15,223 nt of DNA. It comes from CAADGL01 sp964643885 (GTDB taxonomy: Bacteria; Planctomycetota; Phycisphaerae; UBA1845; Fen-1342). Shown one piece after another: positions 6,520 through 14,677 of this stretch. The notes under the pieces are model-generated. The model was not told the origin of the DNA. It saw only the letters and a list, made by a program, of their open reading frames with translations, and ran no database searches. The DNA is taken from the NCBI GenBank assembly GCA_964643885.1, contig CAZXUI010000097.1:1-15223 (forward strand). Reading direction: 5' to 3'. Positions within the stretch are counted from its first letter, which is position 1; the number at the start of each line of letters is the position of its first letter. A program made the position numbers and the translations under genes.

Positions 6520-8853
6520 CTACCCGCTCTTGCCACCGAGTCGCGCCGCCAGCTCCGCCAGCTTCCGCTGCGCAAACGACATGGCCGAAGACCCGGCCGC
6601 CGCCTCGCTCTGCTGCGGCGCCGACTCCTCCTGCGCCGAATTCTCGACCTCGCGCTCGCCGCCCGCCTGCGCCCCCTCGTCTGCGTGCTCCGCGCCGCCG
6701 TCGCGAGGCGAGTCGCCCGCCATCGCACCATCGTCGCCGGCACCGGCGTCCGCCGGCCGCTGGCCGATCGCCTCCGCGCCCGCCTGCCCGCTCGAATCCC
6801 CCGCCGGATCGATCCTCCGCCCCGCGGTTTGCAGCTTGCGGGCCGCATTCGCGTTCCAGGCCTGGATGCCGGCCCGGTCGGGCTCGCTCAGGTCCGGCTC
6901 GAAGCGCGTCTTGAGCGCGCGCTGGCTAAGCTTCGCCGCCGGCCCGGGGCCGACCGGGCCCGGCGATTTTGGGCCCTGCGGCGCTTCCTTTCCGTCCGCC
7001 CCGCGCACCACCTGCGCGGCCGACCGCTCCTGCCGCCACCAGCGCTCGATGATGCTCTCCGCGTCGCAGCCGTCGCCGCCGGTCGCCCACAGCTTGAAGA
7101 AGTCCACGTTCGCGCTCTGCGGCTCACGCGGCGGCATGTCGATCAGCGTCCGCATTGGCATCAGCACGGCGTCGCCGATGATGAATCCTTCGCCGGGCTT
7201 GAGACTCGGCAGCAGGTTGATCAGGCTGCGGAACTGGTCGGAGACAACCCGCGCCGCGTACTCCTGGTCGTCCGGGTTGTTCATCCGCATCAGCACCATG
7301 CTGTTGCACTGGCTCAGCACGGTCTCCGAAATCTCGCTCGGCCGCTGGCTCACAATCATCGCCGACACGCCGTACTTTCGCCCCTCCTTGGCCACTTTCT
7401 CCACCGCGTTGCGGGCAAACGTCTTGCGCCCCTCGACCGGCTTGCGCGGCAGGTAGTTGTGCGCCTCCTCGAAGACCAGCAGCACCGGGTGACGCATGTC
7501 CGGCGGCGACCAGAAATTGAAGTCGAACAGCGCCCGCGTGATCACCGCCACGGTCGTGTCGATCACGTCGAAGGGCAGACCCGACAGGTCGATGATCGTC
7601 AGATTCTTGCGCTCGTCGAGCTGCCCCAGCATCTGCCGCAGAACGTGCGAGACCGACTTGCTCAGAGCGCCCGCCGAGGCGTTCTCGTCGAAGCAGGTCG
7701 CCAGGTCCAGGTTGCGCCGCGCCTGCTGAAACGGCCGCAGCAGAAAGTCGTAGCGCCGGTCGTTCATCCGCGCTTCGATGTTGTTCACCAGCCCCAGCAG
7801 CTTGCCGAAGTACGTCGCGTGCGGCACCTCGCCCTCCGCCGTGGCCGGGTTGAATTCCATCCTCTTCTCGAGCAGCATGCGGGCCTGCTCGTCCGGCGGA
7901 AGCTGCCGATAGGGTAGCCGCGAAAAGGCGTAATTCTGCGTGTTCAGCACGAACCGCGCGTGGTTCATGTTGTTGGCGTAGATCAGCAGCCGCTCCAGCG
8001 AGTAATATACCGGCGTGTCGACCGTCATCTCCCAGCGCAGCCCCAGCTCTTCGGCCGCCTCGAGCTTGAGCTTCTCGAACGCCTCCCGCAGAAACAGCTT
8101 CTGCGCATTGAGGTTCGTCCGGTTCGCGCTGTCTACGAAGATCTGCTCGAACTCCTCGTAGCTCATCAGCCAGTAGGGCAGCACCAGGTTGCGGTCCGAA
8201 AGATACGTGACGTTCGGGTTCGGGTTGCCGAACTCGTCGCTGAACGCCTTCAGATACTCGCCGTGCATGTCGAACATCACGACCTGCGCGTGCTTCAGCT
8301 TCGTCGCCTCGTGCACGATCTTGGCCGTCGTGCAGCTCTTGCCCGAGCCGCTGTTGCCCATCACCGCCACGTGCTTGGCGAAGAACTCCTTGCCCAGCAC
8401 CTTCACCTCGAAGTCCGAGTCGATCGCGAAGCGCCCCATCGAGAACGCCTTCGGGTGCTCCGTCGTCGTGTCGCTGGCCAGCTCGTCGAAGCAGCCGAAG
8501 ATCAGCTCGAAATCCTCGTCCACCCCGAGCCGGACCGTGTCCCCCAGCGTCGGATACTCGTTCACGCCCCGCGAGAACTTGTCCCCCTGGACCGTCCCCA
8601 GAAGCTGGCACGTCACCGTGATCCGCCGCGGAGCCTTCGGCTTCGGACCCGGCTCCAGATCCCCCGCCACGCCCACCCGCGTGATGTAGCCGATCAGCGT
8701 CCGCCGATCCATCGGAATCGTCACGTACGTGCCGAGCCGGCCTACACGGTACTTCTTCCCGTGATACTCCAGCTTCAGCTCCTCGGTGCCGATCTGCACC
8801 TCGACCGTGTCACCCTCGACTCCGATAACGTAGCCAATTTCCAACGGATCCAT
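6520..8853 (-). CDS. HerA-like hexameric DNA-translocating ATPase (DUF87)
   Basis: FtsK/HerA-superfamily ATPase, 777 residues, cytoplasmic. Residues 5-60 form the N-terminal HAS-barrel (GYVIGVEGDTVEVQI, then GRLGTYVTIP). Walker A GNSGSGKS is at 166-173, the HerA-specific VVMFDMHGEY at 191-200, Walker B VLLVFEEAH at 457-465 with catalytic E462/E463, and the SQRPSEI motif at 502-508 near the arginine finger. Residues 611-777 are an Ala/Gly/Pro/Glu-rich tail of low complexity with no domain I recognise. The ATG at 8853 has GGAG eight bases upstream. HerA proteins work with the nuclease NurA in end resection, or with SIR2 and other effectors in phage defence; no such partner is next to this one, and both neighbours are metabolic genes. 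The specific role is therefore unknown. It is divergent from pckA. Confidence 0.9.
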   Translation of the reverse strand: MDPLEIGYVIGVEGDTVEVQIGTEELKLEYHGKKYRVGRLGTYVTIPMDRRTLIGYITRVGVAGDLEPGPKPKAPRRITVTCQLLGTVQGDKFSRGVNEYPTLGDTVRLGVDEDFELIFGCFDELASDTTTEHPKAFSMGRFAIDSDFEVKVLGKEFFAKHVAVMGNSGSGKSCTTAKIVHEATKLKHAQVVMFDMHGEYLKAFSDEFGNPNPNVTYLSDRNLVLPYWLMSYEEFEQIFVDSANRTNLNAQKLFLREAFEKLKLEAAEELGLRWEMTVDTPVYYSLERLLIYANNMNHARFVLNTQNYAFSRLPYRQLPPDEQARMLLEKRMEFNPATAEGEVPHATYFGKLLGLVNNIEARMNDRRYDFLLRPFQQARRNLDLATCFDENASAGALSKSVSHVLRQMLGQLDERKNLTIIDLSGLPFDVIDTTVAVITRALFDFNFWSPPDMRHPVLLVFEEAHNYLPRKPVEGRKTFARNAVEKVAKEGRKYGVSAMIVSQRPSEISETVLSQCNSMVLMRMNNPDDQEYAARVVSDQFRSLINLLPSLKPGEGFIIGDAVLMPMRTLIDMPPREPQSANVDFFKLWATGGDGCDAESIIERWWRQERSAAQVVRGADGKEAPQGPKSPGPVGPGPAAKLSQRALKTRFEPDLSEPDRAGIQAWNANAARKLQTAGRRIDPAGDSSGQAGAEAIGQRPADAGAGDDGAMAGDSPRDGGAEHADEGAQAGGEREVENSAQEESAPQQSEAAAGSSAMSFAQRKLAELAARLGGKSG

Positions 8854-8974
8854 GCAGTCGTCTCCGCCCGGCGCGCAAAGGACAGACCACCGGCGCCATC
8901 GGTACTATCGAAATCGTCGCCCCCAGGCGCCAATTCACCGCGCCGCTTCGCCCCCAGCACCCCCCGCACCACGG

Positions 8975-9002
8975 TTGCCAGCCGCAACGCGGTGCTGATA
9001 AA
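8975..9002 (+). promoter_or_regulatory. Candidate promoter of pckA
   Basis: TTGCCA (8975-8980) and GATAAA (8997-9002) are 16 bp apart, five and four matches to consensus, in the 294-bp gap between the divergent herA-like gene and pckA. The leader would be about 140 nt. I see no gene in this gap. Confidence 0.38.
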
Positions 9003-9136
9003 CTCCGCTCCGAGCCCGGCCGGCCGGTCCGCCGGCCCTGGTCTCACCGGGCGGCCCTTCGGCGCCAGCGCGTCGGTCCACGCGTCTTCCACCGCTGGCC
9101 GAACCGTGCATCCCGCAACGGCCGCCGCGATTTCTC

Positions 9137-9147
9137 AGGAGCATTAC

Positions 9148-9150
<3 letters not shown>
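9137..9150 (+). promoter_or_regulatory. Shine-Dalgarno and GTG start of pckA
   Basis: AGGAG (9137-9141) is six bases before GTG (9148-9150). It settles the start: the reading frame is open for nearly 1.2 kb upstream, antisense to the herA-like gene, but the PckA homology begins right after this GTG. Confidence 0.85.
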
Positions 9151-10743
<1,593 letters not shown>

Positions 10744-10748
10744 GCTCG

Positions 10749-10795
10749 GGTGGTACGGGCACCCCGCTACTCGGGTGGTACGGGCGTCTCGCCCG
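10749..10795 (+). repeat. Hairpin repeat pair, left of gap
   Basis: Two units that each begin GGTGGTACGGGC. The second (10774-10795) folds as CGGGCG-TCT-CGCCCG. The first is degenerate (CGGG-CAC-CCCG). The 47 bases 10749-10795 are identical to 10896-10942 on the other side of the Ns. Related units occur at 12497-12547 and, inverted, at 12951-13036. Confidence 0.85.
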
Positions 10796-10895
10796 NNNNN
10801 NNNNNNNNNNNNNNNNNNNNNNNNNNNNNNNNNNNNNNNNNNNNNNNNNNNNNNNNNNNNNNNNNNNNNNNNNNNNNNNNNNNNNNNNNNNNNNN
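10796..10895. other. Assembly gap (100 N)
   Basis: Exactly 100 undetermined bases, a conventional placeholder for a gap of unknown length. It breaks a tandem repeat, so the true length and unit number are unknown. Confidence 0.95.
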
Positions 10896-10942
10896 GGTGG
10901 TACGGGCACCCCGCTACTCGGGTGGTACGGGCGTCTCGCCCG
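10896..10942 (+). repeat. Hairpin repeat pair, right of gap
   Basis: An exact copy of the 47 bases left of the gap. The second unit (10921-10942) again folds as CGGGCG-TCT-CGCCCG. The sequence after it (CCATCTGC) is unique. Confidence 0.85.
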
Positions 10943-11107
10943 CCATCTGCTCCGAGCCGCGACCGTGAGGAGCGGGCCGGGGCAGCAAGCTTTCCCGCGC
11001 ACACGCGCCGGAACGCACACACCTGAAATCTACGCGCCAGCGGCTGAGATAGGTGAATGTCATCTGTCGCTTGCGCGGGCAGCGCGCCACCCCCAGCCTG
11101 CTCCATT

Positions 11108-11188
11108 ACGGTCGCGGCTAGGTTCATGCACACGGCCGCGGCTCGGTTCATGCACACGGTCGCAGCTCGGTTCCTGCACACGGCCGCG
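11108..11188 (+). repeat. 24-bp tandem repeat, three copies plus a partial
   Basis: Units at 11108-11131, 11132-11155 and 11156-11179, each of the form ACGGYCGCRGCTMGGTTC followed by MTGCAC, then a 9-base partial copy. Copies differ at one to four positions. The period is a multiple of three, giving an 8-residue repeat in any frame, but no surrounding gene is supported. It lies between the gap and the end of the CNNM gene. Confidence 0.85.
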
Positions 11189-11291
11189 CGCCCCGCCGCC
11201 GCCTGCTCCCATCGCCCGGCAACTCACCGCGTGACCGTGGCCGCATCCGCCGCTGCTCCATCCGGCCGGGCTCGCGCCCGCCGGCCACTCC

Positions 11292-12332
11292 TCAGTGTCG
11301 GCCCGCGACCGCGGCCCGCCGCTGATCTCGCCGCTGCCGCGCCAGGGCGCGCATGTCGATCGCCGGGTCGGTCTCGTCCACGATCTCCTCCCCGAGCAGC
11401 GTCTCCAGCAGGTCCTCGAGTGTGACGATCCCCGCCATCCCGCCGTGCTCGTCGACGACCAGCGCGATGTGATGCCCGTGCTGAATGAACTCGTCCAGCG
11501 CACTGCTGACCGCGGCCAGCTCCGGCAGGATCGGCATCGGCCGCGCCAGCTCGCGCAGCGGCTTGTCCGCGCCGCGGTCGGCGGCCGCGTAGAGCGCGAA
11601 CCGCGCGACGTAGCCGGTCACCTGCTCGGGATCGCCGCGGTAGATCGGAATGCGGGCGAAGCGGATCGGGTCGTGCCGCTCCTTCGCCTGCCCGACCGTC
11701 ATCTCCTCCGGCAGCGAGAAGACGACCGTTCGCGGCGTGAGCACGTCCGAAAGGCGGACCGACGAGAGCGCGATCAGGTTCGACGCGATGCGGTACTCGC
11801 GCTGCCGCATGGCCCCGCTCGCGTGCCCGAGGCGGATCGTCGCGAGCAGCTCCGCGCGGCTGAGCGCCTCGCGCTGCGGGCGAACCGACAGTCTGCGGTT
11901 GATCCACTCGAGCGCGAGGATGACGGGCAGGCACGCGATCGTCATGAAGCGGATGATGGCGGCGCCCGGTGCGGCCAGCTCGCGGGCGTGGACGGTCCCC
12001 AGCGTCTTGGGCAGGATTTCGCTCAGCACGAGGATGAGCACGGTCATGACCGCGCTGGCGATGCCGACGCTGTGCGAGCCGAAGACGATCGCGGCCTGGC
12101 CGCCGACGCCGGCCGCGCCGACCGTGTGCGCGACCGTGTTGAGGGTCAGGATGGCCGCCAGGGGCCGGTCGACGTTGTCCTTCATTTCGCGCAGCGCCAG
12201 CCCGGAGCGCGAGCCGCGCTCAACCAGCGATTCGACGTAGCTGCGCGGCACGCTCAGCAGGCACGCTTCGAGCAGCGAGCACAGGAACGAGACGGCCAGC
12301 GCCAGAAGCGCGTACGCGATCAGCATGGTCAT
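11292..12332 (-). CDS. CNNM/DUF21 membrane protein with CBS pair (CorC/HlyC-like)
   Basis: A 346-residue inner-membrane protein of the CNNM/CorB-CorC group, thought to transport Mg2+ or related divalent ions. Residues 1-150 are the DUF21 transmembrane domain with about four hydrophobic segments (3-22, 57-85, 88-108, 122-142) and the conserved patterns SLLEACLLSVPRSYVE, LNTVAHTVGAA and LSEILPKTLG. A CBS pair follows: CBS1 near 194-250 (LTPRTVVFSLPEEMTV, RIPIYRGDPEQVTGYV) and CBS2 near 263-315 (HIALVVDEHGGMAGIVTLED then LLETLLGEEIVDE). The protein ends about 25 residues later, without the C-terminal CorC_HlyC domain found in many relatives. The start at 12332 has a strong GGAGG nine bases upstream; the 78 upstream in-frame residues include translated repeat sequence and are rejected. 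The ion specificity cannot be told. Confidence 0.87.
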   Translation of the reverse strand: MTMLIAYALLALAVSFLCSLLEACLLSVPRSYVESLVERGSRSGLALREMKDNVDRPLAAILTLNTVAHTVGAAGVGGQAAIVFGSHSVGIASAVMTVLILVLSEILPKTLGTVHARELAAPGAAIIRFMTIACLPVILALEWINRRLSVRPQREALSRAELLATIRLGHASGAMRQREYRIASNLIALSSVRLSDVLTPRTVVFSLPEEMTVGQAKERHDPIRFARIPIYRGDPEQVTGYVARFALYAAADRGADKPLRELARPMPILPELAAVSSALDEFIQHGHHIALVVDEHGGMAGIVTLEDLLETLLGEEIVDETDPAIDMRALARQRRDQRRAAVAGRH

Positions 12333-12496
12333 CGGCGCGGTCCTCCGTTGGGCCGGCCGGGCGGGCCGCCGCGGCCGATCCGGCGGGGTTTCGGGTCGCC
12401 AGATGATATTCGAGCGGCTCAGCCGGCGCGGCCGTGCGGCTGAGCGCCGGAGCGGCGGTGCAGTCGGGTGCGTCCCTCGACGCACCAACTGCCTCG

Positions 12497-12547
12497 GGTG
12501 GTACGGGCATCTCCCCACTCGGGTGGTACGGGCGTCTCGCCCGTACC
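12497..12547 (+). repeat. Two hairpin repeat units, forward orientation
   Basis: A degenerate unit at 12497-12516 is followed by a full one at 12522-12547. The full unit folds as a perfect 10-bp stem, GGTACGGGCG (12525-12534) with CGCCCGTACC (12538-12547), around the loop TCT. The preceding GGGTGG flank matches the copies near 10749. Confidence 0.85.
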
Positions 12548-12950
12548 CGCAATTCGGACCGCGCACATCGGGGAGCGCACGCGTCCCGCCCGCAGGGAGG
12601 ATCCGACCCGCGCATCAGAACCCCGTGCGCCAAGCACGGGGTCCCTTGGCCGCCGGGCGACGTCCCGCCTTCGGTGCCGCTTGCCCACCAATTCTGCCGT
12701 CAGTGCCAACGCCTGGGTCGGCAGAGAATGGCAGCCCCGCCGCCCGCGCTTCGGCCCGCCCCGACCCAGCATCTCCGTCAGCTCCCACGGAATCTTCGCC
12801 TCGCGCTTCACCCGACGCGACGCAAGCTCGTACGCGGGTCGCGAGCCCATGATTCCCGATTGACCGGCGCGGCGCGCGGATCAGCCACGAGAAGGTGCGG
12901 CGATACGGAGCATGCTCACGCCTGCGGCCAGAGCATGCCACCCGAATTCG

Positions 12951-13036
12951 TATGGGCGGGACGCCCGTACCACCCACAGCAGGCGGCAAGGTGCCGGCAC
13001 CACCCTGTTCATGCAGGCAGGATGCCTGCACCACCC
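12951..13036 (-). repeat. Three hairpin repeat units, reverse orientation
   Basis: Each unit is a hairpin followed by ACCACCC. Unit 1: TATGGGCG-GGA-CGCCCGTA (12951-12969, one T-G wobble). Unit 2: CGGCA-AGG-TGCCG (12984-12996). Unit 3: TGCAGGCA-GGA-TGCCTGCA (13012-13030). The arms differ between units but stay complementary within each. The group ends 50 bp before the tatC start. Confidence 0.82.
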
Positions 13037-13074
13037 GAAGCGGGCGGCAGGTTCAGCCGGTGCAACGGCGCCGC

Positions 13075-13080
13075 TATGAT
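13075..13080 (+). promoter_or_regulatory. Candidate -10 element for a leaderless tatC transcript
   Basis: TATGAT matches the -10 consensus at five of six bases and ends six bases before the ATG at 13087, so transcription would start at or next to the start codon. No Shine-Dalgarno sequence precedes that ATG. The -35 region (TTCAGC, 17 bp upstream) is poor. Confidence 0.3.
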
Positions 13081-13086
13081 CTCCGC

Positions 13087-14109
13087 ATGGCTCGGTCGAC
13101 GGCTCGCACACCGACACACCCGGACGATACCCGCATGACGCTCGGCGAGCATCTGGATGAGCTGCGCGGGCGGCTCATCCGGGCGATCGTCGCGATCGTC
13201 ATCGTCTCGATCCCGTGCGCGTGGCTCGTTCAATATCTGCTCGCCTGGATCGCCCGGCCGCTGATCCTGGCCACGCGAATGTACGACCAGCCGGAGACCT
13301 TTCTGGCGACCAGCCCGGTCGAACCCTTCCTCATATACGTAAAGGTCGTGCTGATCTCAGGGCTGACGATCGCGGGGCCCTACGTCGTTTACCAGATGTG
13401 GAGCTTCGTCGCCGCGGGGCTGTATCCGCGCGAGCGGGCGTGGGTCTATCGGCTGGTGCCGTTCAGCGTGGGGCTGTTCGTCTTCGGCGTGGTCTTCATG
13501 TATGTCTTCGTCCTGCCGCTGAGCCTGAAGTTCCTGGTCGGTTTCGGCTCGTGGCTGAAGATGCCGGACATCTCGCCGACGCTGCTGGATGAGCGGCTGA
13601 TGGGCGTGCACAGCCCGGCCACGCAGGAGGCGGCGAACGAGGAGGGGGGCGCGGAGGCGGCCATGCCACCCGTGCCGGTGCTGACGCGCGACCCGCAGTC
13701 GCCCGTGGCGGGGCAGGTGTGGTTCAACCTGTTCGAGCGGCGGCTGAAGGTGGCGACGGGTGAGGAGGTCTTCTCCTACCAAATGCAGCGGGACGGGCAC
13801 CGCTCGCTGGTGACGACGCACTTTACGATCGGCAAGTACCTGACCTTCGTGCTGATGCTGACGATCGCGTTCGGTGTGGCGTTCCAGATGCCGCTGGTGG
13901 TGCTGTTCCTGGTGCGCAGCGGGCTGGTGCCGATCGAGGTGCTGCGCAAGTACCGGCGGGTCGTGATCCTGGCGATCGTCATCGTCGCGGGCGGGATCGC
14001 GCCGCCGGACCTGATGAGCCACCTGCTGCTGGCGGCGCCGATGTATCTGCTGTTCGAGCTGGGCCTGCTGCTGGCGAGTCGCAAGCGGGCCGGGCCGGCG
14101 CGGGCCTGA
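13087..14109 (+). CDS. tatC: Sec-independent protein translocase TatC with enlarged periplasmic loop
   Basis: Core receptor of the twin-arginine pathway, which exports folded proteins; inner membrane, six helices. The signature LGEHLDELRGRL is at residues 19-30 with E21, and YPRERAWV in the first cytoplasmic loop holds the glutamate that contacts the twin-arginine signal. Hydrophobic segments follow at about 30-55, 80-105, 124-150, then 250-275, 290-305 and 310-330. The region between helices 3 and 4, usually a short periplasmic loop, spans about residues 160-246 and is hydrophilic (SPATQEAANEEGGAEAAMPP and DPQSPVAGQVWFNLFERRL). This makes the protein 340 residues instead of about 250. The start is uncertain: ATG 13087 is preferred, ATG 13135 (just before TLGEHLDEL) is possible. 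No tatA or tatB is nearby. Confidence 0.93.
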   Translation: MARSTARTPTHPDDTRMTLGEHLDELRGRLIRAIVAIVIVSIPCAWLVQYLLAWIARPLILATRMYDQPETFLATSPVEPFLIYVKVVLISGLTIAGPYVVYQMWSFVAAGLYPRERAWVYRLVPFSVGLFVFGVVFMYVFVLPLSLKFLVGFGSWLKMPDISPTLLDERLMGVHSPATQEAANEEGGAEAAMPPVPVLTRDPQSPVAGQVWFNLFERRLKVATGEEVFSYQMQRDGHRSLVTTHFTIGKYLTFVLMLTIAFGVAFQMPLVVLFLVRSGLVPIEVLRKYRRVVILAIVIVAGGIAPPDLMSHLLLAAPMYLLFELGLLLASRKRAGPARA

Positions 14110-14156
14110 GAGGTCGGGCGGCGGGGGCGGCACGTGGGCAGCAGAGCGGCGGCAGC

Positions 14157-14175
14157 GGGGGGGGCGATGGGAGGG
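14157..14175 (+). other. G-quadruplex-type motif downstream of tatC
   Basis: A run of eight G, then CGAT, GGG, A, GGG fits four G3 tracts with short loops on the plus strand. It lies in the 282-bp gap 14110-14391 between tatC and the tRNAs, where I see no gene. Confidence 0.4.
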
Positions 14176-14304
14176 CGGTCCGGCGGGGGCTGTGCGGCGG
14201 CGGGGTTCGGACGATGGGTCTCGGCGGCGATCCGCGGCCGTCCGCGAAAAGCCGGGCGCGCGGCCTGGCGGGAGCGGGCGGCGTGCGTGAGAGAGGCGTT
14301 CAGC

Positions 14305-14333
14305 TTGACGCTCCCGGGGCCGCGCGCTATGCT
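14305..14333 (+). promoter_or_regulatory. Sigma70-like promoter for the tRNA genes
   Basis: TTGACG (14305-14310) and TATGCT (14328-14333) are 17 bp apart, five and four matches to consensus. Transcription would start near 14340, about 50 nt before tRNA-Phe. Confidence 0.6.
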
Positions 14334-14391
14334 TGCCAAGCTCCGGGCCGCGCGCTGGGCGGAGCCCAGCGAGTCGTGCGTGGGTGGCCGC

Positions 14392-14464
<73 letters not shown>

Positions 14465-14495
14465 CTCGGGTTGGGGGGAGGCGGAACACAGCAGC

Positions 14496-14567
<72 letters not shown>

Positions 14568-14568
<1 letters not shown>

Positions 14569-14597
14569 GTCGTAACAAGTCGTAACCAGTTCATGAC
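14568..14597 (+). repeat. Short 10-bp tandem repeat after tRNA-Ala
   Basis: AGTCGTAACA, AGTCGTAACC and AGTTCATGAC follow one another, beginning at the tRNA discriminator base. The first two differ at one position; the third is more diverged. No hairpin terminator is visible for the tRNA transcript here. Confidence 0.5.
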
Positions 14598-14677
14598 AAA
14601 AGGCTTATGGTGATCCGCGGGCACCGCGAACGGGCCGTCTTCGGGCGCGCGTGCGCGCTTGGCCGGCGCGGGCAGGG

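Larger units (their letters stand above)
10744..11291. other. Non-coding stretch with repeats and an assembly gap
   Basis: Between the convergent pckA and CNNM genes. It holds hairpin repeats on both sides of 100 Ns, a 24-bp tandem repeat, and otherwise GC-rich sequence. Open frames here run through Ns or repeats and show no recognisable protein. No clear intrinsic terminator is visible for either flanking gene. Confidence 0.7.
12333..13086. other. 754-bp divergent intergenic region with inverted groups of hairpin repeats
   Basis: Separates the CNNM gene from tatC. It carries two repeat units in one orientation (12497-12547), three in the other (12951-13036), a 10-bp palindrome GAGCATGCTC (12908-12917) and a -10-like TATCAT on the minus strand (12403-12408). 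Open frames exist on both strands, but they run through the repeats and show no family I recognise. Confidence 0.6.

Noticed and set aside
6520..8853. HerA-based phage defence system (HerA-SIR2, HerA-DUF4297 or similar)
   Set aside because: No effector gene adjoins the ATPase; its neighbours are tadA and pckA, both complete housekeeping genes.
8775..9092. 105-codon minus-strand frame in the herA/pckA gap
   Set aside because: It overlaps the herA-like start by 79 bases, has no Shine-Dalgarno sequence or recognisable domain, and is rich in Arg, Ala and Gly as chance frames in GC-rich DNA are.
10749..10942. CRISPR array
   Set aside because: The repeats are adjacent or separated by only a few bases, without unique spacers of regular length, and no cas genes are present.
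12419..12850. 143-codon minus-strand frame upstream of the CNNM gene
   Set aside because: Its first 35 residues look protein-like, but its second half translates the hairpin repeats (TGETPVPPEWGDARTTRG) and no family is recognisable. It is reported only as part of the intergenic region.
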